From NCBI GenBank assembly GCA_964469565.1, contig CAYXZD010000001.1, positions 620,001 to 684,000 of the forward strand: 64,000 bases of DNA, in the 5' to 3' direction. Source of the stretch: GCA-2720975 sp964469565. Its GTDB lineage: Bacteria; Planctomycetota; UBA1135; GCA-002686595. Of this stretch, positions 1 to 9,676 are shown piece by piece. Position 1 is the stretch's first letter, and each line of letters opens with the position of its first letter. The notes under the pieces were generated by a model. It searched no databases and was not told where the DNA came from. It saw only the letters and a program-made list of their open reading frames with translations. Both the position numbers and the translations under genes were made by a program.

Positions 1-2
1 GT

Positions 3-1076
3 GTGCCCGTGCCCGGATTCCCCAGTGAACTAGCAGCGGGCGACCTCGATGGAGACGGTGCAGACGAGGTCTTGCTGGTGAGTGCCAAAGGCGAAAAACT
101 CACGGTTCTAGAACGCAAGTCGGGTCCACTGCGGCCCTTGGTGGAGATAGGGACGGGCCCCGCGCCTCACGGGCTTCACGTTCACGATTTTGATGGGGAC
201 GGCTTGCTCGATGCGGGCATTCTGACGACGGACACCCGCGGCTGCCACCTAGAGCGATTGTTCGGTGCGGGCGATGGGTCCCTTCATACCGACCCTCTAG
301 CGCCACCCATAAAAGTGGGGATGGGCAACTGTGACTGGCTCATGGTTGACGTCGAAAGCGACGGGCGCGAGGAGTTACTCGTGCTCGTTCCCGAAGCCCA
401 AGAATTGCACCTGTATCAGAGTACGGGCCGTGACACTCTAAGCAGAATCCACACCGAGTCCTTTGCCCTTTCCCCCGCCGCAATGGCTTGGCTCCCCAGT
501 TCCGCAGCGGGGCCGGGAGAACTCGCCGTTTGCTTCGTGCAGAAGACCCAGGGAGTCCTCGTCGTGGGAAGGTTCACCGAGGATAACCGAGGGACCCTTA
601 CGTTCACGGAGCGAGCAAGGCATGAGCTTACCATTGTTCCCCAACAGATCCGCGTTGCAGACGTGGACGGCAATGGTCACCAGGACTGCATCATCTTGGG
701 CCTCGCCAGACCTGGAGGAACGGAGGGAAGGGTGCTACCGGTCATGCAACTCATGGCAAAGGGAGAGCTTCACCTACGACACTGGATGGTCCTTGAAACA
801 TCGCATCTGCCCCGCGACCTGGAGGTCGCAGACCTCAATGGAGACGGCCTAGCAGAGGTCCTGGTGGCGAGCCAGCACGGCCATATCGTGGACCGCTGGA
901 GCGGCATGCACAATCGAGCTGGCAGCTTCCGCTTCAAGCGCGAAGCGGGTATCGGCAGCGGCGTCGGGGTCATGGCAGTACAAGCCATCGATGGAGGCGG
1001 AGGAGACAATCCCGACTTGGCTGTGGCCGACGGCAATGCCAATCAAGTCAGCTTGATCCGAATTGTATCTCGCTAA
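3..1076 (+). CDS. FG-GAP/VCBS repeat protein, 5' end outside window
   Basis: The frame is open at the left edge, so the N-terminus, including any signal peptide, is missing. At least five repeats carry a calcium-binding-like core, for example DLDGDGADE, DFDGDGLLD, DVDGNGHQD and DLNGDGLAE, spaced as in FG-GAP/VCBS beta-propellers. Such proteins are usually extracellular or surface-bound and often bind ligands or carbohydrate; the ligand here cannot be told. The stop codon interlocks with the stop of the converging gene on the other strand (4-bp overlap), so no terminator lies between them. The family is clear; the function is unknown. Confidence 0.8.
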   Translation: MPVPGFPSELAAGDLDGDGADEVLLVSAKGEKLTVLERKSGPLRPLVEIGTGPAPHGLHVHDFDGDGLLDAGILTTDTRGCHLERLFGAGDGSLHTDPLAPPIKVGMGNCDWLMVDVESDGREELLVLVPEAQELHLYQSTGRDTLSRIHTESFALSPAAMAWLPSSAAGPGELAVCFVQKTQGVLVVGRFTEDNRGTLTFTERARHELTIVPQQIRVADVDGNGHQDCIILGLARPGGTEGRVLPVMQLMAKGELHLRHWMVLETSHLPRDLEVADLNGDGLAEVLVASQHGHIVDRWSGMHNRAGSFRFKREAGIGSGVGVMAVQAIDGGGGDNPDLAVADGNANQVSLIRIVSR

Positions 1077-2971
1077 GGGGTGAGTTTAGCGAGCCAGACC
1101 AGGAGGCCCCCAGCGAGTCGCATGCCACCGCCAGATTGGGAAAAGGCGGGGGATGAGTCACGCTGCCTAAGCAGAAACCCATGTTCTCGCCGATAGTGTT
1201 CGTTGCTCGTGTGCAAGAGTGTCGCCGCCATGGCACGGATGCGCTTGGGATCCATACCCGTGCCTTCTGCATAGGCATGACCCAGGCCCAACAGCAGATT
1301 GCTCGGCACACCCGGTAGATCCCCTACCTTGATGCCGGCCTTCGGGGAAAACCCAGAGAAGGTCACATCCCCAAAAGCCCCATTGCGATACTGTTGCGAT
1401 TTGAAGTGAGCACGCATGGCAGAGTTGACCAGCGGCAACAGATCTGGAAGATGCGCTCCCTTCTGATTGCGCCTCCTCAGCAGGAGCCCCCAACAACGCA
1501 CTTGATCTGCTGCGACACTTCCGCCAAACCGGAGTCCATCCCGCCAAAGTGGCCTAAAGTGTGCCCACCCCTCATCCACAATGCCTTGTAGCGTGGACTG
1601 GGTGGGCCAAGCATCAAGCATGACAACCGCACGGTTGGCGTAGTGCCCATAATCATCGTCAAATCCAGGATCAATGGAGTGCCAACTCCCCGACCAGTAG
1701 TGAGTGAATTCGAAAACACCGACGGCGTTGAGGGCAGCCTGGCGACGCTGTGGCTCACGCTCATCGATCCCTAGGCGCGAGAGCTGGGCAGCCACATCCA
1801 GCCTGCGGAGCGGATTGATTGCAAGATTGACCGCTCCGTCACTGGCCCGGTAAGAGGCTGCGATTGCGCCATCAGGCTGTACACCCACCGCGAGAATACT
1901 CGCTGCCATTGCCTCGGCAGCGTCAAGGCAGCCAGCTCGAAGATCCGCAGGCCCGTGCAGGCTCGCATCCAGCAAGAACTCTAAGTCGACGTGCAACTCA
2001 CGAAACTTTGTATCGATCGGCTCGCCCTTCAGCGTGCTCCAACGCCTGGGGAATGCTGTATTCGGGCTGATGCAGTCCCCTACATAGGCCTGAATGAACC
2101 CCCGCAACGCCTCGTCCCAAGCGGAGTTGTGTTCGTGGCGCAGGGCCTCAAGGAGAAACGGAAAGATGGGGAACATTCCGCCGTCCAGATGCAGGATTTC
2201 ACCCTCCCGCCCGAGCAGGGGCTCACCTGTGTTCACATCGAACAACTTTTCGATGAACACCCCACCCTCAACGCGTCCGTTCTCCAGCCAAGCCTCAAAA
2301 ATATGGTCTAGGCACTCAACAACCATCGATCGCAGGTCGGCCTCATCGGGGCAGGGCAACCAGATCCATGCTTGTAGGTCTGTCCACATGGCACCCGCAG
2401 GATCACTCTCATCACCAGCGGAGAGGTGCAGTTCGAAACGCGGTTGAAGCGGTGCATTGAATGCCTCCTCCCAATCCTCGGGGCCCAGCTCAAACGAAGC
2501 CTCCATTCCAGGCTCCCCCACTAGGAAGCTGAGCACCTCTCCGCTGCCATCGTGGAGTTCAAGCTTGCCCCTGCCCCGTACGCGGCCTTGAATACGCATT
2601 TCCTGGGCCATGGGAGCATAGGCGGCCAATGGTTGAGAAGCTCCGCCCCCCACTGGGGTGAGCAGCCAGCAGCCCTCGGCTTCCTGAACCTGCTTCGCTG
2701 CCCCGCGGGTCACCCACCACGGCACCCGTGCCGAACGATCAGGGTCTTCCCCGTCGAAGCGTTCCTGAAAGTCCCCGTTGTCTAAGAGATTGAAACAGGC
2801 CGGGTCCAAAGCCGCAGACATCCCCTCGGGAATGAGCCCTGGAATAAGCCCTGAATCCTGCGCACTCAACCTGGCCAGGGGCATGGAAGCCAGCGTAACG
2901 AGAACAGCAAAGTGCCGCGCCGCAGGCCCGAGGATTCGCCGCGATAGTAATGGGACTCCAAACTGCAGCAT
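1073..2971 (-). CDS. Secreted protein of unknown family, possible alpha/alpha-barrel
   Basis: I do not recognise a named family. The chosen ATG at 2971 gives 632 aa beginning MLQFGVPLLSRR, with a hydrophobic signal stretch ending near ARLSAQ, so the product is probably exported. An upstream ATG at 3034 would overlap msrA by about 50 bp and put a polar extension before the signal, so I rejected it. Residues about 40-200 look like a beta-rich, carbohydrate-binding-type domain. The rest is helical and rich in Trp, His and Asp, with stretches such as HYWSGSWHSIDPGFDDDYGH that recall glycosidase or lyase (alpha/alpha)6 barrels; that is only an impression. It lies 11 bp downstream of msrA and is probably cotranscribed with it. 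Confidence 0.7.
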   Translation of the reverse strand: MLQFGVPLLSRRILGPAARHFAVLVTLASMPLARLSAQDSGLIPGLIPEGMSAALDPACFNLLDNGDFQERFDGEDPDRSARVPWWVTRGAAKQVQEAEGCWLLTPVGGGASQPLAAYAPMAQEMRIQGRVRGRGKLELHDGSGEVLSFLVGEPGMEASFELGPEDWEEAFNAPLQPRFELHLSAGDESDPAGAMWTDLQAWIWLPCPDEADLRSMVVECLDHIFEAWLENGRVEGGVFIEKLFDVNTGEPLLGREGEILHLDGGMFPIFPFLLEALRHEHNSAWDEALRGFIQAYVGDCISPNTAFPRRWSTLKGEPIDTKFRELHVDLEFLLDASLHGPADLRAGCLDAAEAMAASILAVGVQPDGAIAASYRASDGAVNLAINPLRRLDVAAQLSRLGIDEREPQRRQAALNAVGVFEFTHYWSGSWHSIDPGFDDDYGHYANRAVVMLDAWPTQSTLQGIVDEGWAHFRPLWRDGLRFGGSVAADQVRCWGLLLRRRNQKGAHLPDLLPLVNSAMRAHFKSQQYRNGAFGDVTFSGFSPKAGIKVGDLPGVPSNLLLGLGHAYAEGTGMDPKRIRAMAATLLHTSNEHYRREHGFLLRQRDSSPAFSQSGGGMRLAGGLLVWLAKLTP

Positions 2972-2982
2972 CTTGATCGACC

Positions 2983-3672
2983 TCAGTCCTCTAGACCAAG
3001 CTTCTTCAGCTTGGGCTGAATCACGACTCGACAATAACCCTTCTCACGGTTTCCTCGGTAATAGTCTTGGTGATCCGCTTCGGCTGGATAGAAGGTGCCT
3101 GCTGGCACGATTTCGGTAACGATGGGTTGGGTCAACGAGGCTTGGGCGTGGGCCAGTGAAGAACGCGCCGCTTGTTCCTGTTCTGGGTCGTGGAAGAAAA
3201 TCGCAGAGCGATACTGGGTGCCAACATCTGCGCCCTGCCGATTCAACGTGGTTGGATCGTGCAAGCGCCAAAACCACTCCAGCAATTCTTCAGTCCCAAT
3301 CACAGCAGGGTCGTACCTCACCTCAACCGCCTCAGCGTGGCCTGTTTGGCCCGTGCATATCTGCCGGTAGGTCGGATGGGGAGTCTCGCCGCCAATGTAG
3401 CCACTCGTCACATCCTGCACCCCCTCTAACTGCTCTAGGACAGCCTCAATACACCAAAAACAACCGGCGGCCAGGGTGATCGTCGCAAGTTTGGGGGGGA
3501 CCATCGGAGTTGTTTCTGGCTGAGTGAGTGAGAGGGTGTGGGACGAGGGCTGCAGATTGGGTTCAGGCTCAACAGGACTCCCCGAATCGACGCTCGGCTC
3601 GGGGCCCGGTTGGGAGCTGCAAGCGGCGAGACACAGACACCCAACAAATGAGAGGAGCGAGGTGTTGTTCAT
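2983..3672 (-). CDS. msrA: Peptide-methionine (S)-S-oxide reductase, lipoprotein form
   Basis: This enzyme reduces methionine-S-sulfoxide in proteins. The catalytic motif GCFWCIEA is present, followed by GYIGGETPHPTY, the GHAEAVEVRYDP block and the C-terminal DHQDYYRGN block typical of MsrA. The ATG at 3672 is preferred to a longer frame because it opens a lipoprotein signal ending in LAAC (Cys18), followed by a Pro/Glu-rich linker of about 50 residues. The enzyme would therefore be membrane-anchored outside the cytoplasm, where it could repair oxidised secreted proteins. No MsrB partner is visible. A TACACT hexamer lies 6 bp upstream of the start. The gene diverges from the BNR-repeat gene. 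Confidence 0.93.
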   Translation of the reverse strand: MNNTSLLSFVGCLCLAACSSQPGPEPSVDSGSPVEPEPNLQPSSHTLSLTQPETTPMVPPKLATITLAAGCFWCIEAVLEQLEGVQDVTSGYIGGETPHPTYRQICTGQTGHAEAVEVRYDPAVIGTEELLEWFWRLHDPTTLNRQGADVGTQYRSAIFFHDPEQEQAARSSLAHAQASLTQPIVTEIVPAGTFYPAEADHQDYYRGNREKGYCRVVIQPKLKKLGLED

Positions 3673-3678
3673 GACGCT

Positions 3679-3684
3679 AGTGTA
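3679..3684 (-). promoter_or_regulatory. Possible -10 element of leaderless msrA
   Basis: On the minus strand TACACT is followed by six bases and then the ATG of msrA. A transcript from this -10 would start at or within a base or so of the start codon. The same arrangement recurs before several other genes in this window. Confidence 0.45.
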
Positions 3685-3735
3685 GGACCGGACCCCCACC
3701 ATTAGAAAGAGCAAAAGACTCACCCGACACCCAGC

Positions 3736-4809
3736 ATGCTGCGCACAATCCGTCTCCCTCTCCTCGGCTGCCTCATCAGCGCTTGTCACCTCCCCGCTGG
3801 GCCCCTTGCCCCGCACCTATTCTCCATCACACCGATCCAGCCCCTTCACCGCGCCAGTCAACGTGGCCTGGACGTGTACGACTCCGAGATCATCTGGGCC
3901 TGCGGTAGTGCGGGTACCGTGACTTGGAGCGAGGATGGCGGCCAGAACTGGAATTCCCGCACAATCCCCGGATTAGAAGAGCGTGAACTGCGGGATGTCC
4001 ATATTGCGTCCCCCGACCGCATCACAGTCATGGCCGTCGATGCACCGGCGGAGCTTTGGAGCACTGAGGATGGCGGATCGAATTGGCGCCGTATTTACCG
4101 CGACGATCGGCCGGGTATGTTCCTAGATTCATTCGATTTCTGGCCCGACGGGAGGGGGCTTTGCTTTGGCGATGTCGTCGATGGGATCTTTACGATTCTG
4201 GTGAGCGACACGGAGGGGAACAATTGGCAGGGGCTCAAGGCAGACTCATTGCCCACCCCCTTGCCGGGCGAAGCCGGGTTCGCGGCCAGTGGAACTCTCG
4301 TGCGATGCCTCCCCGATGGACTGGCCTACATTGCAACGGGAGGCGCCCGGGCACGAATCCTAGTAACCCAGGACTTTGGCCGATCGTTCGAGGCTCACGA
4401 AACTCCCATGGCCCAGGGGCAACCTTCCCAAGGCACGTTTTCGTTGGGCTGTTCACCAGAATCCGCCGACCATCTGATTCTCATTGGCGGTGACTACCAG
4501 AATCCTGAGGTGAGTCTCGGCACAGCGGCCTGGAGTGACGATGGAGGTCAGTCCGTACAATGCAGTGGAGGGGCGCTCCCGGGCTACCGTTCGTGCGTCC
4601 AACCTGTACCAGGATCTGCAGGAAAGACTTGGATCGCCGTGGGCAAGGGTGGTGCAAGCCTGTCCTACAACCAGGGACGGACCTGGCACCCTCTAGCGAT
4701 CAAGGGGTATACGACGATCGCATTCGTGCCCGAACTGAGTGGGGAGATCGCCACTGCGTTCCTCACGGGTCCGCAAGGTGCCATGGCCCGGCTAACCCTG
4801 CGACCCTGA
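3736..4809 (+). CDS. BNR/Ycf48-like beta-propeller lipoprotein
   Basis: The 357-aa product starts with a lipoprotein signal (LISAC, Cys17). It contains Asp-box (BNR) repeats SEDGGQNW, STEDGGSNW, SDTEGNNW, SDDGGQS and SYNQGRTW, spread as in sialidase-type and Ycf48/HCF136-type propellers. No sialidase catalytic arginine triad or FRIP motif stands out, so enzymatic function is not supported. It is probably a surface-exposed, membrane-anchored scaffold or binding protein. It diverges from msrA across 63 bp and is followed after 3 bp by the alcohol dehydrogenase, so the two are probably cotranscribed. The propeller class is sure; the role is unknown. Confidence 0.8.
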   Translation: MLRTIRLPLLGCLISACHLPAGPLAPHLFSITPIQPLHRASQRGLDVYDSEIIWACGSAGTVTWSEDGGQNWNSRTIPGLEERELRDVHIASPDRITVMAVDAPAELWSTEDGGSNWRRIYRDDRPGMFLDSFDFWPDGRGLCFGDVVDGIFTILVSDTEGNNWQGLKADSLPTPLPGEAGFAASGTLVRCLPDGLAYIATGGARARILVTQDFGRSFEAHETPMAQGQPSQGTFSLGCSPESADHLILIGGDYQNPEVSLGTAAWSDDGGQSVQCSGGALPGYRSCVQPVPGSAGKTWIAVGKGGASLSYNQGRTWHPLAIKGYTTIAFVPELSGEIATAFLTGPQGAMARLTLRP

Positions 4810-4812
4810 ACC

Positions 4813-5856
4813 ATGCAAGCACTCACTTTTCACGGAGTCGGAGACGTGCGCGTCAGCCAAATCCCCGCACCCTCTCTCGAAGATCCACGTGATGCCCTAG
4901 TAAGGGTTCACAAGGCAGCCATCTGTGGTTCTGACTTGCACGCAATTCAGGGACGTGAATCCGGGTTGGATGTTGGGACAGTTCTGGGGCACGAGGTTTA
5001 CGGGGAAGTGTTGGAACTTGGCTCAGATGTCGCTTGCTTCAAGACCGGAGACCGAGTTGTTGTGCCCTTCACGACCTCATGCGGTCAATGTCCCCCGTGT
5101 CAAGCTGGGCTCACCGCACGCTGCGAGGAGGGACAGCTCTTCGGCTGGCGCAGCCGGGGCATCGGTCTTCAAGGCGCACAGGCAGAGATCCTACGAGTCC
5201 CCCTTGCGGACAGTACTTTGGTACCCGTGCCGGCCGCAGCCAACGGGGCCTGCGCACTCCTAGCTGGAGATGTGCTCTCCACCGGGATGTTTTGCGCCCT
5301 CCAAGCAGGTGCCTCCCCCAATCGTGACCTAGCGGTGGTGGGCGCCGGTCCAGTGGGACTCATGTGCACTGTGAGCGCACTCCACCTAGGCGCACGGCGT
5401 GTCTTCGTATTGGATTCCCTACCCGAACGCCTGGCCCTCGCAACCGATCTGGGAGGCACTGCCCTATCAATCGTAGACGGTCAGGCTCAACGCAGCCTCA
5501 TGGAGCAGACCGAGGGCCGTGGAGTCCATAGTGTCTGTGAATGCGTAGGCAGCCCCGAAGCCAGCCGTCTCTCCCTCGACCTGGTCGCCGCTGGCGGTAC
5601 CCTCGCAGCAGTGGGAGTTCACACTGAACCCCACTTCGCCTTTTCCCCAGGCGAGGTCTACGACAAGAATCTGACCTACCGGGCGGGCCGTTGTCCGGCG
5701 CGGGCCATGATGGATTCGACCCTCCCCCTGGCACTGAGCAACACCTGGCCACTCGAGGATGTGTTTACCCACCGGGTCCCCCTTGAATTCGGACCCGATG
5801 CCTACCGGCTGTTTGGAGAGCGACGCGACGGTTGCATCAAGGTGCTGCTGGAGTAG
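4813..5856 (+). CDS. Zinc-dependent medium-chain alcohol dehydrogenase
   Basis: This is a 347-aa MDR-family NAD(P)-dependent dehydrogenase. Catalytic zinc ligands are seen in AICGSDLH (Cys38) and LGHE (His60-Glu61). A structural zinc site is formed by Cys90, Cys93, Cys96 and Cys104 in CGQCPPCQAGLTARC. The Rossmann dinucleotide motif is VVGAGPVGLMC. The overall pattern resembles threonine dehydrogenase, sorbitol dehydrogenase and glutathione-independent formaldehyde dehydrogenase, so the substrate cannot be assigned. It follows the BNR gene by 3 bp. Its 3' end overlaps the converging AI-2E permease gene by 20 bp. Confidence 0.9.
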   Translation: MQALTFHGVGDVRVSQIPAPSLEDPRDALVRVHKAAICGSDLHAIQGRESGLDVGTVLGHEVYGEVLELGSDVACFKTGDRVVVPFTTSCGQCPPCQAGLTARCEEGQLFGWRSRGIGLQGAQAEILRVPLADSTLVPVPAAANGACALLAGDVLSTGMFCALQAGASPNRDLAVVGAGPVGLMCTVSALHLGARRVFVLDSLPERLALATDLGGTALSIVDGQAQRSLMEQTEGRGVHSVCECVGSPEASRLSLDLVAAGGTLAAVGVHTEPHFAFSPGEVYDKNLTYRAGRCPARAMMDSTLPLALSNTWPLEDVFTHRVPLEFGPDAYRLFGERRDGCIKVLLE

Positions 5857-6895
5857 ACGGCGCACCTCCTTTGGAGCTGCCCGGCAGGCGGCCGGCCATG
5901 AGCTCCGCTAGGGGGCGAGTCAATTCCTCCTTGTTGAGAAGGATACGCACAATCGCAGTCAATGGTGTCGCAAGCAGAGCTCCCACCAATCCCCACACAG
6001 TGCCCCAGAGAATCAGGGTGAGCAGAATGGTGACCGGATGGAGATCCATGGAGTCCCCAAGCAACCTTGGCTCCAGCCAATTGCCGACAGCAAATTGAAG
6101 GAGACCGGGAATACTGATCGCCAGGATCACCGCCGCGGAGCTGTAATCCCCAAGCAAGAGGATGGGCAGCGGCAACAAAGTGGCGATTAGGGATCCGACA
6201 TTCGGAACGAAATTGAGTAAGAAGGCAAAGAGGCCAAAGACCAAGGCCATCTCCACGCCCAAGAGGCTCAAGCAAATCCACACGAGCGTACCCGTCAAGG
6301 CCGAAACCATAACCTTCGTGCCGACATAGCTGCGAATCTGTTCCTCCACTGCACTCAGCGTTCGATTGCGCGCCGTGCCACGCACACTCCCGGCCATGAG
6401 AAACATCACGAAGATCACGACCAACAATCCCTGGGATGTCAGATTGATCAACAAAGACAGCAGCCCCGCGAGTGACTTCTGCGCCATCCCTTGGGCAGCC
6501 TCCACAATCGCCGGCCCAGCGAGCACATCCTGTAAATGGAATTGCGCCGCTAACTCCGAGTCTTGCAATCGCTGAACGATGTCCTGAACACTTGCCTGAT
6601 ACACATGCTGATTCGCCTTGAGCTGCGAGATGGAGCCTGCCACAAGGGCCCCAAAGCCAGCCAACAAGATCACCCCGGCGGCGCTACTGATAATGAAGGC
6701 AAGGGGTAGAGGCACTCCCAGACGACGAGCCAAGAGCCGCACGAGGGGTCCGAGGGCCACCGACAGGATGAACGCCAAAATGAAGGGCACCAGGACGGCC
6801 TCCAACCAAACCAGTGCACCACCCAATGCGACGAACGCAATCGCCATCAAACTCATGGTTTGCAGACGCTGGTGGTGTTCGACTGTAGGTTTCAT
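5837..6895 (-). CDS. AI-2E family (PerM-type) transporter
   Basis: This is a 352-aa polytopic membrane protein with paired N-terminal helices (about residues 12-45), a third near 65-90, an amphipathic loop (about 95-145) and four or five C-terminal helices. That arrangement, with the conserved block LLGDSMDLHPVTILLTL near the C-terminus, is typical of the AI-2E/PerM/YdiK superfamily. Members export autoinducer-2 or act as ion/proton exchangers; the substrate here is unknown. I used the ATG at 6895; an in-frame TTG one codon upstream is possible. It lies 42 bp downstream of gdhA and is probably the last gene of that leftward group. Confidence 0.88.
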   Translation of the reverse strand: MKPTVEHHQRLQTMSLMAIAFVALGGALVWLEAVLVPFILAFILSVALGPLVRLLARRLGVPLPLAFIISSAAGVILLAGFGALVAGSISQLKANQHVYQASVQDIVQRLQDSELAAQFHLQDVLAGPAIVEAAQGMAQKSLAGLLSLLINLTSQGLLVVIFVMFLMAGSVRGTARNRTLSAVEEQIRSYVGTKVMVSALTGTLVWICLSLLGVEMALVFGLFAFLLNFVPNVGSLIATLLPLPILLLGDYSSAAVILAISIPGLLQFAVGNWLEPRLLGDSMDLHPVTILLTLILWGTVWGLVGALLATPLTAIVRILLNKEELTRPLAELMAGRLPGSSKGGAPSTPAAP

Positions 6896-6937
6896 CAACG
6901 AGAGCAGAATAAACAGGGTGCAGTCAGCGCCCGAAAT

Positions 6938-8302
6938 CTACACGACGCCATAAGCGAGCATAGCATCGGCCACCTTCACGAAACCAGCGAGATTTGCGCC
7001 CCGAACGTAGTCCACACGCCCACCCTCACCTTCGCCAAAGACCACGCACTGGGCATGAATCTTGGCCATGATGTCCCGAAGCTTCTTATCCACCTCGCTC
7101 GCGGACCAAGAATATCGCTGAGCGTTTTGAGACTGCTCCAGCCCCGAAACAGCCACTCCACCCGCATTCGCCGCCTTTCCAGGGCCGAAGTGCACACCGA
7201 GCTCTCGGAACACGCTCGCTGCTTCGGGGGTGCAAGGCATATTGGCGCCCTCAGCCACCACAATCGCACCCTGCTCCGCCAGCAACCGTGCATCCCCTGC
7301 ATCCAGTTCGTTTTGGGTGGCGCAAGGCAGCGCCACATCACAGGGCACATCCCATGGACGCCCACCCGGACTGTAGTCACAACCAAAGCGTTCAGCGTAT
7401 TCAGCAATGCGGCCGCGGCGGACTTCTTTGAGATCCTTGAGAAACGCTAGTTTCTCTAAGTTCATTCCCTCGGGGTCGTATACACGTCCCCCAGAATCCG
7501 ACAAGGTGATCACCTTGGCACCAAACTCCATGCACTTCTCTGCGGCATAGATCGAAACGTTGCCCGACCCAGAAATCGACACCGTTTTGTCTTTGAGCGT
7601 CTCATTGAGATCATTGAGAATCTCATTGACGAAATACACCAAGCCGTATCCCGTTGCTTCCTTTCGGATCAAGCTTCCTCCGAACGAGAGCCCCTTCCCG
7701 GTCATCGTTCCGACGAAACGGTTCTCAATCCGTTTGTATTGACCAAACAGGTATGAAATCTCGCGGGCTCCTACACCAATGTCGCCTGCGGGAATATCCG
7801 TGTCCTCGCCAATGTGTCGGTACAACTCAGTCATCAGCGACTGACAAAACCGCATGACCTCGGCGTCTGATTTGCCCTTGGGATCAAAATTGGAGCCCCC
7901 CTTGCCGCCGCCCATCGGGAGCGTGGTGAGAGCGTTCTTGAAACACTGTTCAAAACCCAGGAATTTGAGGATGCCTTGGTTCACCGTCGGGTGAAACCGC
8001 ATGCCCCCCTTGTACGGCCCGATGGAGTTATTGAACTGCACCCGCCATGCTCGGTTGACCTGAACATGTCCATGATCATCCTGCCAGCAGACCCGAAAGG
8101 AGATGATCCGATCGGGCTCCGTCATGCGTTCCAAGATATTGACATCCTTGTAGGAAGGTTGCTCCAACAAGAATGGCATCACGCTCTCCACCACCTCCTT
8201 TGCCGCCTGGTGAAACTCGGGTTCCCCGGGATTGCGCTGCTCAAGCCCCTGCATGAATTCCAAGACGAGGGAGTCACATGTCGAGTCAGTCGTTTTCAGC
8301 AT
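6938..8302 (-). CDS. gdhA: NADP-type glutamate dehydrogenase
   Basis: This 454-aa hexameric-type GDH catalyses the reversible reductive amination of 2-oxoglutarate to glutamate in the cytoplasm. The substrate region GPYKGGMRFHPTVNQGILK and the catalytic block PMGGGKGGSNFDPKGKS are intact, as is the nucleotide-binding stretch SGSGNVSIYAAEK. Length and the KGGMRFHP signature match the GdhA (NADP, about 450 aa) class. It sits 28 bp downstream of a Tat-exported Gfo/Idh oxidoreductase gene on the same strand, with no functional link I can see, and 42 bp upstream of the AI-2E permease. Confidence 0.97.
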   Translation of the reverse strand: MLKTTDSTCDSLVLEFMQGLEQRNPGEPEFHQAAKEVVESVMPFLLEQPSYKDVNILERMTEPDRIISFRVCWQDDHGHVQVNRAWRVQFNNSIGPYKGGMRFHPTVNQGILKFLGFEQCFKNALTTLPMGGGKGGSNFDPKGKSDAEVMRFCQSLMTELYRHIGEDTDIPAGDIGVGAREISYLFGQYKRIENRFVGTMTGKGLSFGGSLIRKEATGYGLVYFVNEILNDLNETLKDKTVSISGSGNVSIYAAEKCMEFGAKVITLSDSGGRVYDPEGMNLEKLAFLKDLKEVRRGRIAEYAERFGCDYSPGGRPWDVPCDVALPCATQNELDAGDARLLAEQGAIVVAEGANMPCTPEAASVFRELGVHFGPGKAANAGGVAVSGLEQSQNAQRYSWSASEVDKKLRDIMAKIHAQCVVFGEGEGGRVDYVRGANLAGFVKVADAMLAYGVV

Positions 8303-8330
8303 TTGTGAATCAATTCAGGTCAATGCGTTA

Positions 8331-9659
8331 TCAGACAAATGGGGTCACCCCAGGGACAGCTACCTTGCAATCTGGGGCAGGCCCAAATGCGAGCGCTTCA
8401 GGAGTCAAGTCAAGGGTAGAGTTCCACGCCTGCTCCCAAGTCACCGACTTACCAGTGTAGGCAGCGAGGCGGCCCATCACCGCCATCATGGTGGAGTTGG
8501 CCATGTACTCACCGTTGTTGATCGGTTCACCATTGCGAATCGACCAGAAGAAGGCATCGTGCTCGTTTTGGTACATATCATCTGCACCCTTACGATGCAG
8601 GCGCCAGTTCTGGCTGGCGTCTTTTCGATAGCGCCACTTTTCTCCCGCGTCGGTGTTGTACCAGTGACCTTGAATATTCGCGACGCCCTGGGTGCCATAG
8701 ACAAAGTCCGAGACGTTGGAGGCACAGCCGCTCATCTGACGACAACTGGAAAAGCCAACAACCCCGTTCTCCCACTCATAGACCGTATTGAAGTGGTCGT
8801 ACACATTGCCAAATTTGGGATCCGTGCGCTTTGAACGCCCGCCACTCGATGTGGCCTTGATGGGATAGGTGTCCCCCATGACCCATGCCAGTTTGTCGAG
8901 GCTGTGGATGTGTTGCTCGGCGATGTGATCACCCGAAAGCCAGTCGAAATAGAGCCAGTTGCGCATCTGGTAGTCCATGTCCGTCCAGCCCTCCTTGGCC
9001 GCACGGTGCCAGAGCTCGCCGGTATTGTAGGTACACTGAAGAGTGCGAATCTCTCCCACAGCTCCGTGCTGGATACGCGCTACCGTCTCCTGCTTGGCGA
9101 ATTGGTAGCGATAACACAGACCCGAGACCACGCTCAACCCTTTCTCTGCTGCCTTCTTGCAAGATTCGCGAATGGACCGCAGTCCAGTCGGATCCACGGC
9201 AACGGGCTTTTCCACGAACAGGTGCTTGCCCTGCTCTACGGCATAGGCCACATGCATGGGGCGAAAGAACGGTGACGTTGCGAGTAGGACGACATCCACT
9301 CGATCAATCACTTGCTGGTAGGCATCAAAACCCACAAAACGATTCTCAGCCGGCACCTTGACCCGTGCTGCAATATCAGCACTACCACTCAGTGTCTTAT
9401 GTGAGTTCTGAAGATGATCCTCAAATGCATCGCCCATCGCGACGAGCTCCACGTTGGGGTCAGCCCGCAAGGCTTGGGCGGCGGCACCCGTCCCCCGACC
9501 ACCACAACCAATCAAACCCACTCGCAGGGTGGCATCTTGCTTGGGGCTAGCCGAACGGGCCAAAGACCACGGGGAGAGGCCCGCTGCGAAGCCAGTCGCT
9601 AGAGCACCATGCTGGAGAAGCGACCGACGACTGGGAGAGTGGATAGGATTCAGAGTCAT
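8331..9659 (-). CDS. Gfo/Idh/MocA family oxidoreductase with Tat signal
   Basis: This is a 442-aa NAD(P)-dependent oxidoreductase of the glucose-fructose oxidoreductase family. The start at 9659 exposes a twin-arginine signal (SRRSLLQ at residues 10-16), so it is folded with cofactor before export. The Rossmann motif GLIGCGGRGTG follows at about residue 48, then the conserved FVEKPVA. A block with AEQHIHSLDKLAW and MRNWLYFDW matches the second Gfo/Idh protein of this window, so the two are paralogues. Exported Gfo/Idh proteins are plentiful in Planctomycetes, but the sugar substrate is unknown. It lies 17 bp downstream of apbE and 28 bp upstream of gdhA. Confidence 0.9.
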   Translation of the reverse strand: MTLNPIHSPSRRSLLQHGALATGFAAGLSPWSLARSASPKQDATLRVGLIGCGGRGTGAAAQALRADPNVELVAMGDAFEDHLQNSHKTLSGSADIAARVKVPAENRFVGFDAYQQVIDRVDVVLLATSPFFRPMHVAYAVEQGKHLFVEKPVAVDPTGLRSIRESCKKAAEKGLSVVSGLCYRYQFAKQETVARIQHGAVGEIRTLQCTYNTGELWHRAAKEGWTDMDYQMRNWLYFDWLSGDHIAEQHIHSLDKLAWVMGDTYPIKATSSGGRSKRTDPKFGNVYDHFNTVYEWENGVVGFSSCRQMSGCASNVSDFVYGTQGVANIQGHWYNTDAGEKWRYRKDASQNWRLHRKGADDMYQNEHDAFFWSIRNGEPINNGEYMANSTMMAVMGRLAAYTGKSVTWEQAWNSTLDLTPEALAFGPAPDCKVAVPGVTPFV

Positions 9660-9676
9660 GATGAAGACAGGCAGGG